Below, piece after piece: positions 28,730 through 42,950 of a DNA stretch of 64,000 bases. Made by a program: the position numbers and the translations under genes. Under the pieces are notes generated by a model. That model saw only the letters and a list, made by a program, of their open reading frames with translations. It was not told the DNA's origin and did no database searches. How positions within the stretch are numbered: position 1 is the first letter of the stretch; each line of letters opens with the position of its first letter. This DNA comes from Piscinibacter sp. (GTDB lineage: Bacteria > Pseudomonadota > Gammaproteobacteria > Burkholderiales > Burkholderiaceae_C), in assembly GCA_017983795.1 (NCBI GenBank), contig JAGOAS010000008.1:1-64000 (forward strand), given 5' to 3'.

Positions 28730-29248
28730 ATGGCCATGGACATGGTCCCCGACATCCGCCTCGTCGTGCCCGAAGGCGAGGAGGCGATCGCGGCCACGCG
28801 CACCATCTTCCGCGAATACGCCGACGCGCTGGGCGTGGACCTGTGCTTCCAGGGCTTCGAGGCCGAACTGGCCGAACTGCCGGGCGACTATGCGGCGCCC
28901 GCGGGGCATCTGCTGCTGGCCCTGGTCGACGGCGCGGTGGCCGGCTGCGGCGCCTTCCGCGCGCGCCACGACGTCGACCACGCCAACGCCTGCGAGATGA
29001 AGCGCCTGTTCGTGCGCCCGGCCTTCCGCCGCTTCGGCCTGGGACGCCGGCTGGCCGAGGCGCTGATGGACGAGGCGCGGCGCTGCGGCTACTCGGTGAT
29101 GCTGCTGGACACGCTCGACGACATGGAGGCCGCGCGCGAGCTCTACGCCTCGCTCGGCTTCGTCGAGACCGCGCCGTACTATTTCAACCCGATTCCGGGC
29201 GCACACTACCTGCGCGCCGACCTCGCGGAAGCCCCGAGCCGCTACTGA
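28730..29248 (+). CDS. GNAT-family N-acetyltransferase
   Basis: 172 residues. The acetyl-CoA pyrophosphate loop is seen in FVRPAFRRFGLGRRL, after the core beta strands LLLALVDGAVAGCGAFR and ACEMKRLFV, with the terminal block ARELYASLGFVETAPYY. ATG 28730 is three bases after the b561 stop. The substrate cannot be read from sequence. Its operon companions deal with redox and sugar-acid metabolism, and I see no direct link. Confidence 0.88.
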   Translation: MAMDMVPDIRLVVPEGEEAIAATRTIFREYADALGVDLCFQGFEAELAELPGDYAAPAGHLLLALVDGAVAGCGAFRARHDVDHANACEMKRLFVRPAFRRFGLGRRLAEALMDEARRCGYSVMLLDTLDDMEAARELYASLGFVETAPYYFNPIPGAHYLRADLAEAPSRY

Positions 29249-29270
29249 CCCTCGAAAAAAGGAGAAGGCC

Positions 29271-30077
29271 ATGAACCCCTTCAGCCACCTGCTCAAGGCC
29301 GCCGGCGCCCATCCGCCGGTGGGCACCTGGATCATGTCCGCCAGCCCGCTGGTGGCCGAGGCCACCGGCCACGCCGGCTTCGACTGGGCGGTGCTCGACA
29401 TGGAGCATTCGCCGGTCGACATGATGGAGGTGGTGCAGATGCTGCAGGCGCTGTCGGCGACCAAGATGGTGCCGGTCGTGCGCGTGGCCTGGAACGACCC
29501 GGTGCTGGTCAAGCGCGTGCTCGATGCCGGCGCCACCACCGTGATGTTCCCCTTCGTGCAGAACGCCGACGAGGCGACGCGCGCCGTGGCGGCGACACGC
29601 TACCCGCCGCAGGGCGTGCGCGGCCTGTCCACCATGAGCCGCGCGAGCCGCTTCGGCGCCGTGCCCAACTATGTGGCCAACGCCAACAAGAGCATGGGCG
29701 TGATAGTGCAGCTCGAGAGCGCGCAGGCCATCAAGCAGCTCGAGGCGATCGCCGGCGTCGAGGGCGTCGACGGCCTGTTCATCGGCCCCGGGGATCTCTC
29801 CGCGTCGATGGGCCACGTCGGTCAGAGCTCGCACCCGGCGGTGATGGATCTGATGTCGCAGGCGGTGCTGCGCTGCAAGGCGCTCGGCAAGCCCATCGGC
29901 ACCATCGGCGGCGACCCCGAATCGGTGGCGCAGTACCGCGCCGCCGGCTTCGACTTCGTCGCCGTGGGCTCCGACCTGGGCCTGTTCATGCAGGGCGCGC
30001 GCTCGGCCATCGCCGCGCTGCGCACGCCCGGCAGCGAGCATGTGCACTCGGTGTCGTCCGGCACGCGCGGTTACTGA
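29271..30077 (+). CDS. HpcH/HpaI-family aldolase
   Basis: 268 residues of the class II pyruvate aldolase barrel. Blocks are GTWIMSASPLVAEATGHAGF, VLDMEHSP, the metal-binding Glu in IVQLESAQAI and Asp in GPGDLSASMG. Family enzymes such as HpaI and GarL cleave 2-keto-3-deoxy or 4-hydroxy-2-oxo acids to pyruvate and an aldehyde. An A-rich stretch with AGGAG precedes ATG 29271. With the epimerase and lactonase downstream it fits breakdown of a sugar or sugar acid. Confidence 0.92.
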   Translation: MNPFSHLLKAAGAHPPVGTWIMSASPLVAEATGHAGFDWAVLDMEHSPVDMMEVVQMLQALSATKMVPVVRVAWNDPVLVKRVLDAGATTVMFPFVQNADEATRAVAATRYPPQGVRGLSTMSRASRFGAVPNYVANANKSMGVIVQLESAQAIKQLEAIAGVEGVDGLFIGPGDLSASMGHVGQSSHPAVMDLMSQAVLRCKALGKPIGTIGGDPESVAQYRAAGFDFVAVGSDLGLFMQGARSAIAALRTPGSEHVHSVSSGTRGY

Positions 30078-30101
30078 GCGGGACCAACGTAGCATCGCCG
30101 C

Positions 30102-30968
30102 ATGACTGCCCACGCCTCCACCGCCCACAGCTTCGAACTCCACGCCGGAGCGCTGCGCCTGGCGCTGCGCCCCGATCTCGGCGGCTGCATCGCCGGGCTG
30201 TGGCACCGCGAGACGCCCATCCTGCGCAGCGTCGAGCCGGTCGAGCTCGCGGCGGCGCGGCCCTCGGGCTGCTACCCGCTGGTGCCCTACTCGAACCGCA
30301 TCGGCTACGCCCGTTTCCGCTGGAAGGGCCACGACTTCACGACGCGGCCCAACAACGGCGAGAGCCCGCATTCGATCCACGGCGTGGGCTGGACGCGGCC
30401 CTGGGAGCGCGTCTCCTCCAGCGCGGTGGAGGTGGTGCTGCGCTACCGCCACGCCGCCGATGCCGACTGGCCCTTCGCCTTTGAGGCGACCCAGTACTTC
30501 AACCTCACGCCGCAGTCGCTGCACGTGGAGATGGTCGTCACCAATCTGGCCGAAGTCGCGCAGCCGGTCGGCCTCGGCTGGCATCCGTATTTCCCCAAGC
30601 GCGCACGCAGCCGGCTGCACATCGAGCTCGCCGAGCGCTGGGACGGCGACGCCACCGGCCTGCCGGTGCGCAAGGTGGCGCAGCCCGGCATCGACGCCGG
30701 CGTCGCGCACCTGGCCTTCGACAACTGCTTCGACGGCTGGCACGGCGCGGCGCGCATCCGCGACGAGCGCTTCTCGCTGCAGCTCAGCTCCTCGCTGGAC
30801 CGCCTGGTGGTCTACACGCCGCCCGAGAAGGACTACTTCTGCGTCGAGCCGGTCAGCCACGTCAGCAACGCCATCCACATGGCCGACCCGCTCGCGCATG
30901 GTCTGCGCAGCCTCGCGCCGGGCGAGAGCACGCGCGCCTGGATGCAGCTCGATATCGCGGTGGTATGA
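30102..30968 (+). CDS. Aldose 1-epimerase family protein
   Basis: 288 residues of the galactose-mutarotase fold. Likely catalytic groups are the histidines in SPHSIHGVGWTRPWE and LGWHPYFPK and a Glu in the FCVEPVSH block; the Arg of YSNRIGYARF is also conserved. It interconverts alpha and beta anomers of an aldose. The stop overlaps the next start by four bases (ATGA at 30965-30968), so it is coupled to the lactonase gene. Confidence 0.92.
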   Translation: MTAHASTAHSFELHAGALRLALRPDLGGCIAGLWHRETPILRSVEPVELAAARPSGCYPLVPYSNRIGYARFRWKGHDFTTRPNNGESPHSIHGVGWTRPWERVSSSAVEVVLRYRHAADADWPFAFEATQYFNLTPQSLHVEMVVTNLAEVAQPVGLGWHPYFPKRARSRLHIELAERWDGDATGLPVRKVAQPGIDAGVAHLAFDNCFDGWHGAARIRDERFSLQLSSSLDRLVVYTPPEKDYFCVEPVSHVSNAIHMADPLAHGLRSLAPGESTRAWMQLDIAVV

Positions 30969-31864
30969 GCGAGGGTGAGGTGCGCGTCGCCGTCGCGTCG
31001 GCGGCGCTGCTGGGCGAATCGCCGTTCTGGCACCCCCGCGAAGGCGCGCTCTACTACTGCGACATTCCGGGCCAGCGCCTGTACCGCTTCGATCCTGCCG
31101 GCGGCGCGCTGACGCACTGGGAGTTCGATAGCGAACCCGGCAGCTGTGCCCCCTGCCTCGACGGCACGCTGCTGCTGGCGATGCGCGACGGCCTGTTCCG
31201 CTTCGACCCCGCGACCAGCCAGCGCGAGCGCCTGGCCGAGCCGCCCTACGACCCGGCGGTCGAGCGTTTCAACGACGGCAAGTGCGATCCGCAAGGGCGC
31301 TTCTGGGTCGGCACCATCTACGAACCGCGCGATGCGGCCAAGGCGACGCTGCACTGCTTCAGCGGCGGCAAGCTGCTGCAGCGCGCCGGCGGCGCGACGG
31401 TGGCCAACGGCCTGGCCTGGAGCCCGAACGGCCGCACGATGTACTGGACCGACACCAAGGCCCACACCATCTACGCCTTCGATTTCGAGCCGGCCAGCGG
31501 CGAGATCGGCGGCCAGCGCGTCTTCGCGCGCTTCCCGCTCAAGCAGGAAGGCCAGCTGCTCGAGAGCTACGGCGGCCGGCCCGACGGTGCGGCGGTCGAT
31601 GCCGAAGGCTGCTACTGGGTGGCGATGTTCGAGGGCCAGCGCCTGCTGCGCCTGTCACCCGCGGGCGAAGTGCTGCGCGAGGTGAAGCTGCCGGTGCGCT
31701 GCGCCACCATGCCCTGCTTCGGCGGGGCCGACCTGAAGACGATCTACCTCACCACGGCGCGCGAGAAGCGGCCTGCGGCCGAACTCGCGGCGCAGCCCTG
31801 GGCCGGTTGCGTGCTCGCCTTCGATGTGGACGTGCCGGGCCTGCCGGTCAACTTCGCCGCGTAG
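30965..31864 (+). CDS. SMP-30/gluconolactonase/LRE family protein
   Basis: 299 residues of a six-bladed propeller. Metal-binding positions are Glu in LGESPFW, Asn/Asp in ERFNDGKCDPQGRFW and WSPNGRTMYWTDT, and Asp in GRPDGAAVDAEG. Such enzymes hydrolyse sugar lactones such as gluconolactone or arabinonolactone to acids. Following the epimerase and aldolase, it completes an oxidative sugar route: mutarotation, lactone opening, then aldol cleavage of a deoxy-keto acid; the dehydrogenase and dehydratase needed are not in the window. Confidence 0.92.
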   Translation: MSEGEVRVAVASAALLGESPFWHPREGALYYCDIPGQRLYRFDPAGGALTHWEFDSEPGSCAPCLDGTLLLAMRDGLFRFDPATSQRERLAEPPYDPAVERFNDGKCDPQGRFWVGTIYEPRDAAKATLHCFSGGKLLQRAGGATVANGLAWSPNGRTMYWTDTKAHTIYAFDFEPASGEIGGQRVFARFPLKQEGQLLESYGGRPDGAAVDAEGCYWVAMFEGQRLLRLSPAGEVLREVKLPVRCATMPCFGGADLKTIYLTTAREKRPAAELAAQPWAGCVLAFDVDVPGLPVNFAA

Positions 31865-31872
31865 CTCGCGCG

Positions 31873-33996
31873 TCAGTCCTGCAGCCGCGCCAGCGCCTCG
31901 CGCACTTCGCCCACGCTGAGGATCTCGCTGAGCAGGTGCGGCGCGCCGTCGCGGCCGTAGAGCGCATACACCGGCACGCCGTTGCGGCCGAAGGCGGCCA
32001 GCGCGGCGGTGATGGCCGGGTCGCGGCGCGTCCAGTCGGCGCGCAGCAGCACCACGCCGCGCGCGGCGAAGTCGGCCATCACGGCGGCATCGGCCAGCGT
32101 GCTGCGCTTGTTGTACTGGCAGGTCACGCACCAGGCGGCGGTGAAGTCGACGAATACCGGCTTGCCGGCCGCGCGCAGCTCGGCCACGCGCTGCTCGCTC
32201 CACGGCTCCCAGGCCGAGCCGGCCTCGCCGCTGCGCGTCGGGCCGGTGGCCGCCGAAGCGTGCAGCGCGGGCAGCATCCACGACAGCGCCGCGGCGAAGG
32301 CCAGCGCGCCCAGCATGCCGAAAGATGCGCGTGCGACGCGGCCGATGCCTGGCGTGCCCAGCGCCCAGGCGATGAAGGCCAGCGCCAACAGCACCGCGAG
32401 CAGCGCCGCGGCGCCGTCGATGCCGACCTGCTGGCCGATCACCCAGACCAGCCAGATCACGGTGGCGAACATCGGGAAGGCCATCAGCACCTTGAAGCGT
32501 GCCATCCACGCGCCCGGCCGCGGCAGCGCCCGCGCCACCGCCGGCCACAGGCTGGCCGCCAGATAGGGCAGAGCCATGCCCAGGCCCAGCGCGGCGAATA
32601 CCGCCAGCGCCTGCGCGGCGGGCAGCGTGACGGCCAGGCCCAGCGAGGCGCCCATGAACGGCGCCGTGCAGGGCGAGGCCACCGCCACCGCGAGCACGCC
32701 GGTGAGGAAGGAATCGAGCACCGGGTGTTTCGCCTGCAGCGTGGCGAGGCTGCTCGGCAGCACCGAGCCGAACTCGAAGAGGCCCGCGAGGTTCAGGCCG
32801 ATCAGCGTGAACAGCGCCGCCAGCACCGCGATCACCGCCGGCGACTGCAGCTGGAAGCCCCAGCCGAGCTGCTCGCCGCCGGCGCGCAAGGCGAGCAGCA
32901 GCGCCGCCAGCGCGACGAAGGACAGCACCACGCCGAGCGTGTAGGCGAAGCCGCTGATCGCGTGGGCGCGACGGTCATCGGCGTGCGCGGCGAAGCCCAG
33001 CACCTTCAGCGAGAGCACCGGGAAGACGCAGGGCATGAGGTTGAGGATGGCGCCGCCGATCAGTGCGAAGACGAGCGCCAGGCCGAGGCCGAGCGGCGCG
33101 CTGCTGCCCGCGGCGGACGGTGCGGCCACACCGGCGGGCGCCGGCGTGCTGCCGGGCGCGGGCCAGCTGCCGGCGATGTCGAAGCCGACGCGCACGCCGG
33201 CTTTCTCGCCGGCGGCGACCAGCACGGCATCCATGCGCGCCGGCGTGTCGATGCGCTGATCCGACAGCGGCACGCGCACGCGCCAGCGCGCGCCGTCCCA
33301 GGCGGCTTGGCGCGGCAGGGCGTTGTCGAGCACGCCCGGCGCCTCGGGGAAGAATTCGATGGCCTTGCCGGCCCAGGCGGCGGGCAGGCCGGCAACCTCC
33401 AGCGCGAGGCCGTCGCGGCCGACCGTGGCCGAGGCCTTGGTCTCGGCCAGCGTGCGCGGGCGCGCCGCGAAGGCGGCTTCGAAGTCGGCGCCGTGCGCCG
33501 CGAAGGCCGAGCGTGTCGGGATGTCGAGCGCGAAGTCGCCGCCCTCGGGGATGCAGACGTCCTTGCACACCAGCCAGTCGGCGCGCAGCTTCACGCTCAG
33601 CGTGTCGCCCGCGTAACCGGCGGGTACCTCGACCTTCACCGGCAGCAGCAAGCGGCCTTCGTAGCCGTGGTTCATCAGCGGGCCGATCGGCAGGCGGCTG
33701 GGCGTCGGCCAGTCGATCTCGCCGGCCTTGAAGCCTGCGGGCAGCGTCCAGGCCAGCGTGGTCGGCAGGCCGGAGTCGCCCGGATTCTTCCAGTAGGTGT
33801 GCCAGTGCGGCTGGTGTTCGAGCACCAAGCCCAGCCACAGCGGCTGGCCCGGCAGCACGCCCTGTGGCGCGTGCGCCACCAGTTCGGCGCGCACCTGCTC
33901 GGTGCTGATCACGGCCTGGCCGCCGGGCAAGGCAGCCGCGATCAGCGGGGTCGAGAGCAGGGCGGCGAGCAGGGCGCGCAGCAGACGCATGGGCAT
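31873..33996 (-). CDS. DsbD/ScsB-type protein-disulfide reductase
   Basis: 707 residues. A signal peptide is followed by an N-terminal immunoglobulin-like domain with a Cys pair CKDVC in the segment LVCKDVCIPEGGDF, then about eight membrane helices with the DsbD cysteines in LMPCVFPV and ASPCTAPFMG, and a C-terminal thioredoxin domain with active site WCVTC. It passes electrons from cytoplasmic thioredoxin to periplasmic substrates. The N-terminal Cys pattern resembles ScsB more than classical DsbD. No scsC or scsD gene is adjacent. It converges with the SMP-30 gene, eight bases apart. Confidence 0.92.
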   Translation of the reverse strand: MPMRLLRALLAALLSTPLIAAALPGGQAVISTEQVRAELVAHAPQGVLPGQPLWLGLVLEHQPHWHTYWKNPGDSGLPTTLAWTLPAGFKAGEIDWPTPSRLPIGPLMNHGYEGRLLLPVKVEVPAGYAGDTLSVKLRADWLVCKDVCIPEGGDFALDIPTRSAFAAHGADFEAAFAARPRTLAETKASATVGRDGLALEVAGLPAAWAGKAIEFFPEAPGVLDNALPRQAAWDGARWRVRVPLSDQRIDTPARMDAVLVAAGEKAGVRVGFDIAGSWPAPGSTPAPAGVAAPSAAGSSAPLGLGLALVFALIGGAILNLMPCVFPVLSLKVLGFAAHADDRRAHAISGFAYTLGVVLSFVALAALLLALRAGGEQLGWGFQLQSPAVIAVLAALFTLIGLNLAGLFEFGSVLPSSLATLQAKHPVLDSFLTGVLAVAVASPCTAPFMGASLGLAVTLPAAQALAVFAALGLGMALPYLAASLWPAVARALPRPGAWMARFKVLMAFPMFATVIWLVWVIGQQVGIDGAAALLAVLLALAFIAWALGTPGIGRVARASFGMLGALAFAAALSWMLPALHASAATGPTRSGEAGSAWEPWSEQRVAELRAAGKPVFVDFTAAWCVTCQYNKRSTLADAAVMADFAARGVVLLRADWTRRDPAITAALAAFGRNGVPVYALYGRDGAPHLLSEILSVGEVREALARLQD

Positions 33997-34128
33997 TGGA
34001 TCGATGGCGGAACGAGCTGCGATTGTCGATCCGGAAGGGCCGTCAAGCGTGACGTAAGGCTACCGGCCGAACATGCGCGCCGCGGGTGCCGGCAACACCC
34101 GCCGCAAACCTGACGCAAAGGGGTCCGG

Positions 34129-34156
34129 TCGAAATGACCGGGTAACCACGTATAAT
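34129..34156 (+). promoter_or_regulatory. Sigma-70 promoter of the atp operon
   Basis: A perfect TATAAT at 34151-34156 is preceded at 16 bases by TCGAAA (34129-34134), which matches TTGACA at four of six positions. It is 38 bases upstream of the atpI start and directs the ATP synthase operon. Confidence 0.75.
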
Positions 34157-34193
34157 TCCGAGGCTTTGCTGCAAGCAGACGTGACCGCGCACC

Positions 34194-34694
34194 ATGACCG
34201 ACACGATCGACCACGGTGCACAACGCGACGGCGCAACACACCCTACAAGAAGCGCCGGGTTTGCAGATGAGGCACAGGATCCGCCATTCAAGACACTGTC
34301 TCGCGAAGAAGCGCAGGCCTTGAGGGTGAATCTCCCGCAGGTCTCGCCCTGGCGGGTCGTCGCGGCGCAGGCCGCGGCGGGGTTGTTGTGCACGGCCATC
34401 GCCTGGCTGGTCACGCAACGCAGCGGGGCTGCCTGGTCGGCGCTGTATGGCGCGCTGGCCGTGGCCTTGCCGGGTGCCTTGCTGGCGCGCGGCATGACGA
34501 GGAGGGCGGGGTCTGCCGTGGCTGCGGCTGCGGGGTTCCTGTTCTGGGAGATGCTGAAGATCGGGGTGGCCATCGCCATGCTCGTGATCGCGGCCAAGGT
34601 GGTGCCCGGCTTGAGCTGGCCCGTCCTGCTGCTCACGATGGTGGTGTGCATGAAGGTGAACTGGGTGGCGCTGTTGTGGCGCGCCCGTCGATAG
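34194..34694 (+). CDS. atpI: ATP synthase subunit I
   Basis: 166 residues with a polar N-terminal part (1-50) and four membrane helices (from about [19 protein letters not shown]). AtpI proteins assist c-ring assembly and Mg2+ handling and precede atpB in most proteobacterial operons, as here (22-base gap). The tail [13 protein letters not shown] resembles beta-proteobacterial AtpI. It is longer at the N-terminus than the E. coli protein; an internal start is possible but the ATG at 34194 directly follows the promoter region. Confidence 0.88.
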   Translation: MTDTIDHGAQRDGATHPTRSAGFADEAQDPPFKTLSREEAQALRVNLPQVSPWRVVAAQAAAGLLCTAIAWLVTQRSGAAWSALYGALAVALPGALLARGMTRRAGSAVAAAAGFLFWEMLKIGVAIAMLVIAAKVVPGLSWPVLLLTMVVCMKVNWVALLWRARR

Positions 34695-34716
34695 ACAACG
34701 AATTCGAGAAGACGAC

Positions 34717-35893
<1,177 letters not shown>

Positions 35894-35943
35894 TCGTCGC
35901 CGCCACGAGCGCGACATCCCCCTGACGTTTCAGAGGCAACAAC

Positions 35944-36414
35944 GTGAGCATCAACGCTACGCTGATTGCGCAGCTGATCGTCTTCCTGATCCTGGTGTGG
36001 TTCACGATGAAGTTCGTGTGGCCGCCGATCACGAAGGCGCTCGACGAGCGTGCGCAGAAGATCGCCGATGGCCTGTCGGCCGCCGACAAGGCGAAGGCCG
36101 ACCTCGCCGCCGCCAACAAGCGTGTCGAGGCGCAGCTCTCCGCCGCCCGCAACGACGCCCAGCAGCGCCTGGCCGACGCCGAGCGCCTGGCGCAGCAGAT
36201 GATCGAGGAGGCCAAGGGCCGCGCGTCCGACGAGGGCGCCAAGATCATCGCCGCCGCCCGCGCCGAGGCGCAGCAGGAAGCCGTCAAGGCACGCGAGGCG
36301 CTGCGCGACCAGGTCGCCGCGCTGGCGGTCAAGGGCGCCGAGCAGATCCTGCGCAAGGAGGTCAACGCCTCCGTGCACGCCGAGCTGCTCAACCGCCTGA
36401 AGACGGAGCTCTGA
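35944..36414 (+). CDS. atpF: ATP synthase Fo subunit b
   Basis: 156 residues from GTG 35944. One membrane helix (about 5-25, [20 protein letters not shown]) is followed by a long Ala/Glu/Lys-rich helix that forms the peripheral stalk. A GAGGCAAC stretch precedes the start. It is two bases upstream of atpH, so the two are probably translated together. Confidence 0.96.
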   Translation: MSINATLIAQLIVFLILVWFTMKFVWPPITKALDERAQKIADGLSAADKAKADLAAANKRVEAQLSAARNDAQQRLADAERLAQQMIEEAKGRASDEGAKIIAAARAEAQQEAVKAREALRDQVAALAVKGAEQILRKEVNASVHAELLNRLKTEL

Positions 36415-36416
36415 GC

Positions 36417-36950
36417 ATGGCCGAGCTGGCAACCATCGCACGGCCCTATGCCGAAGCGCTGTTCAAGGCCATCGCCGCCAACGACGCGGGCGCGGTCTCC
36501 GAGCAGGTGAACGCGCTCGCCGCGGTCGCCGCGAACGAGCAGGTGCGCCAGTTCGCCGACAACCCGAAGGTGCCGCCGCAGCAGGTCTTCGACCTGATCA
36601 CGACGGCGGCCAAGACGTCCTTCGGCGACGGCGCGGAGAACCTGCTGCGCACGGTGATCGACAACGGCCGCCTCGCGGCGCTGCCCGAGATCGCTGCGCA
36701 GTTCCACGCGCTCGTCAATGCCCGCTCCGGCGTCTCCGACGCCACGGTGGTCAGTGCCTTTCCGATCGACGCCGCGCAGCTCCCGCAGGTGGTGGCCTCG
36801 CTGGAGCAGCGCTTTCGCCGCAAGCTCAAGGCGAGCGTGTCGGTCGATGCGTCGCTGATCGGCGGCATCCGCGTGGTCGTCGGCGACGAGGTGCTGGACA
36901 CCTCGGTCAAGGCACGGCTGGAACAAATGAAGGTGGCCCTGTCCGCTTAA
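36417..36950 (+). CDS. atpH: ATP synthase F1 subunit delta
   Basis: 177 residues. The start [17 protein letters not shown] and the C-terminal block [20 protein letters not shown] are the OSCP/delta signature. It links the peripheral stalk to the alpha3beta3 head. ATG 36417 follows the atpF stop by two bases. Confidence 0.96.
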   Translation: MAELATIARPYAEALFKAIAANDAGAVSEQVNALAAVAANEQVRQFADNPKVPPQQVFDLITTAAKTSFGDGAENLLRTVIDNGRLAALPEIAAQFHALVNARSGVSDATVVSAFPIDAAQLPQVVASLEQRFRRKLKASVSVDASLIGGIRVVVGDEVLDTSVKARLEQMKVALSA

Positions 36951-36978
36951 GCGTGGCCAGGTCGTCCCGGAGAAAGAC

Positions 36979-38532
<1,554 letters not shown>

Positions 38533-38556
38533 GCCCCAGCTCAAGGAGTCCTGACC

Positions 38557-40882
<2,326 letters not shown>

Positions 40883-40894
40883 GGAGCCAGCACC

Positions 40895-41311
40895 ATGGCC
40901 ACCATCCACGTCGACGTCGTCTCCGCCGAAGAGAGCATCTTCTCCGGCGAGGCGAAGTTCGTCGCGCTGCCGGGCGAGGGCGGCGAGCTCGGCATCCTGC
41001 CGCGCCACACGCCGCTCATCACGCGCATCAAGCCGGGCGCGGTGCGCATCGAGCGCGCCGACAACGGCGAGGAGGAGTTCGTCTTCGTCGCCGGCGGCAT
41101 CCTCGAGGTGCAGCCGAACTGCGTGACGGTGCTTGCCGACACCGCGATCCGCGGCCACGACCTCGACGAGGCCAAGGCCACGGAGGCGAAGAAGCTCGCC
41201 GAAGAGGCGATGAAGAACGCCAAGAGCGACATCGACTTCGCCGCCGCGCAGAGCGAGTTCGCCACCATGGCGGCCCAGCTCGCGGCGATCCAGAAGCTGC
41301 GCCGCAAGTAA
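40895..41311 (+). CDS. atpC: ATP synthase F1 subunit epsilon
   Basis: 138 residues. The beta-sandwich has [17 protein letters not shown] and [11 protein letters not shown], followed by the two C-terminal helices (about 88-138) that can inhibit hydrolysis. It is the last gene of the operon and is followed by a terminator. Confidence 0.97.
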   Translation: MATIHVDVVSAEESIFSGEAKFVALPGEGGELGILPRHTPLITRIKPGAVRIERADNGEEEFVFVAGGILEVQPNCVTVLADTAIRGHDLDEAKATEAKKLAEEAMKNAKSDIDFAAAQSEFATMAAQLAAIQKLRRK

Positions 41312-41334
41312 GCGCGCCGCGCTTGCGTCAACGA

Positions 41335-41369
41335 CCCGCCCGGCGGCAACGCCCGGCGGGTTTCTTCTT
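41335..41369 (+). terminator. Terminator of the atp operon
   Basis: CCCGCCCGGC (41335-41344) pairs with GCCCGGCGGG (41351-41360) with one mismatch, loop GGCAAC, then TTTCTTCTT. It lies 24 bases after atpC and six before the end of the convergent AEC gene, so it may serve both sides. Confidence 0.82.
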
Positions 41370-41374
41370 CCCGC

Positions 41375-42367
41375 TCAGTCGCGCCGAACTCCGAACAGCC
41401 AGGCGATGGCCGAGAAGCTCACGAACGCCAGTGCCGTGCTGACCATGATGATGCGCGTGACGCGACCGTTGTCGGCGCCGTAGCGCTCGGCCAGGATGGC
41501 CACGTTGCTCGCGCTCGGCAGCGCCGCGTTGAGTACCAGCACGGTCAGCGCGAAGGGCGAGACGGCGGCACCTGCCGCGTTGGCCACCACGCCGCCGCTG
41601 AGCACCAGCAGCGGGTGCACGAACAGCTTGACCAGCGCCACCGGCAGGAACTCGCGCAGCGGCGTGCGGCTGTGCGCATGCTGCTGCGCACGCCACAGCA
41701 CCGCGCCGATGGTGAACAGCGCCACCGGCGTGGCCGAGTCGCCGAGCATGCGCACGATTTCCTTCACCGGGCCCGGCAAGGGCAGCGACGTGGCCGCGAC
41801 GATCGCGCCCAGCGCGATCGCCCAGGGCAGCGGGTTGCTCAGCGCGCCGCGCAGCGCGCGGCCGAAAGGCGCGAGCACGCCGTGCTGCGTGGCCGTCTCG
41901 CTGGCCGGGCGCAGCTGCGCGAGGGCGAGGCACAGCGAGCTGGTGAAGACGATGTCGATGAGGATGCAGCCGATCAGCGGCCCGGCGGTCTTCTCGCCGA
42001 GCAGGCCGATCAGCAGCGGGAAGCCCATGAAGCCCGAGTTCGGAAAGGCCGCGACCAGCGCGCCGAAGGCCGCATCCTTCATGCTCACGCCGGGCCCGCC
42101 GGGCGTGAAGCGCAGCGTGATGGCGATGGTGAACAGCACCATCAGCGCCGCGCCACCGCCCCAGATCGCGATCAGCACCGGGTCGATCAGCTGCGCAAAG
42201 GGCATGCTCGCGCCGAAGCGGAACAGCATGCAGGGCAGGGCGAAGAACAGCACGAAGCCGTTCAGGCCGGGAATCGCCGATTCGGGCAGGTAGCCGCGCT
42301 GCACCGCGAGGTAGCCGAGCAGGACGAGTGCGAAGAAGGGAAAGGTGACGGCCAGGATCGCCTGCAT
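41375..42367 (-). CDS. AEC-family (auxin efflux carrier-like) permease
   Basis: 330 residues from ATG 42367, with about ten hydrophobic helices and family blocks GYLPESAIPGLNGFVLFFALP, FPNSGFMGFPLLIGLLGE and VLNAALPSASNVAILAERYG. Bacterial AEC proteins include malonate and malate carriers, and many have no known substrate. There is no signal peptide; the first helix begins at residue 2. It converges with atpC. Confidence 0.88.
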   Translation of the reverse strand: MQAILAVTFPFFALVLLGYLAVQRGYLPESAIPGLNGFVLFFALPCMLFRFGASMPFAQLIDPVLIAIWGGGAALMVLFTIAITLRFTPGGPGVSMKDAAFGALVAAFPNSGFMGFPLLIGLLGEKTAGPLIGCILIDIVFTSSLCLALAQLRPASETATQHGVLAPFGRALRGALSNPLPWAIALGAIVAATSLPLPGPVKEIVRMLGDSATPVALFTIGAVLWRAQQHAHSRTPLREFLPVALVKLFVHPLLVLSGGVVANAAGAAVSPFALTVLVLNAALPSASNVAILAERYGADNGRVTRIIMVSTALAFVSFSAIAWLFGVRRD

Positions 42368-42420
42368 GGTGCGCGAGTATCGCAGCGCCACGCGCCGCTG
42401 CCGCCTCGCGCGCGCGGCGT

Positions 42421-42744
42421 TCAGTGCCAGTGGGCGTCGAGGCGCTGCAGCCGCTCGCGCGCCTCGTGCTCGCCGAGACACAGCGAGATCGCGCCGAACA
42501 GCGCCGAGCGCAGCTCCCACAGATCGTCGAGGCTGCGCGCGCGCAGGATGCGCGTGTCCAGAGTGCGGCGCGTCTCGTCGGGCAGGTCCTGCACCAGTGC
42601 GAGGCAGATCGTGCGCAGCGCCATCACGCGGCGCTCGTCGTCGAGCGTCTGCGCGGGCGCTTGCGGCCGCGTGAACTTCAGCACGCTGCGCAGGGCCCGC
42701 TTCCAGCAGGTGTCGGTGGGCGAGAGCATGGCGGGGTGGAGCAT
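42421..42744 (-). CDS. Small protein of unknown function
   Basis: 107 residues if started at ATG 42744 (MLHPAMLSPTDTCWKRALRS). The frame extends to an ATG at 42909, but that longer version would reach nearly to the Rep start and begins with low-complexity sequence. The protein looks wholly helical with a charged C-terminal half (ARSLDDLWELRSALFGAISL) and no membrane segment. I do not recognise a family. It lies between an AEC gene and rep, on the opposite strand to rep. Confidence 0.6.
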   Translation of the reverse strand: MLHPAMLSPTDTCWKRALRSVLKFTRPQAPAQTLDDERRVMALRTICLALVQDLPDETRRTLDTRILRARSLDDLWELRSALFGAISLCLGEHEARERLQRLDAHWH

Positions 42745-42950
42745 GTCGTTGGAGCCGCCGCCTTCGTGGGGCAGCTGGCCGGTAGTGTCCCCCAGGCGAA
42801 TCGGAACGAACACCTTCGTCGTCAAAACGAACGTCAATCGGACCGAATCGGTCACCGCAATGGCCTCGCGCGTCGCGCCGCCAGCCACAGCCGCGTGACT
42901 TCCGCCCACCGCTATGATGGCGCGCCCCGCCCGCCCGACGCCTTCCGCCC

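Noticed and set aside
42745..42909. Longer version of the small protein at 42421-42744
   Set aside because: The extra 55 residues are Gly/Ala/Thr-rich and would push the gene into the promoter region of rep; the ATG at 42744 is more economical, although not proven.
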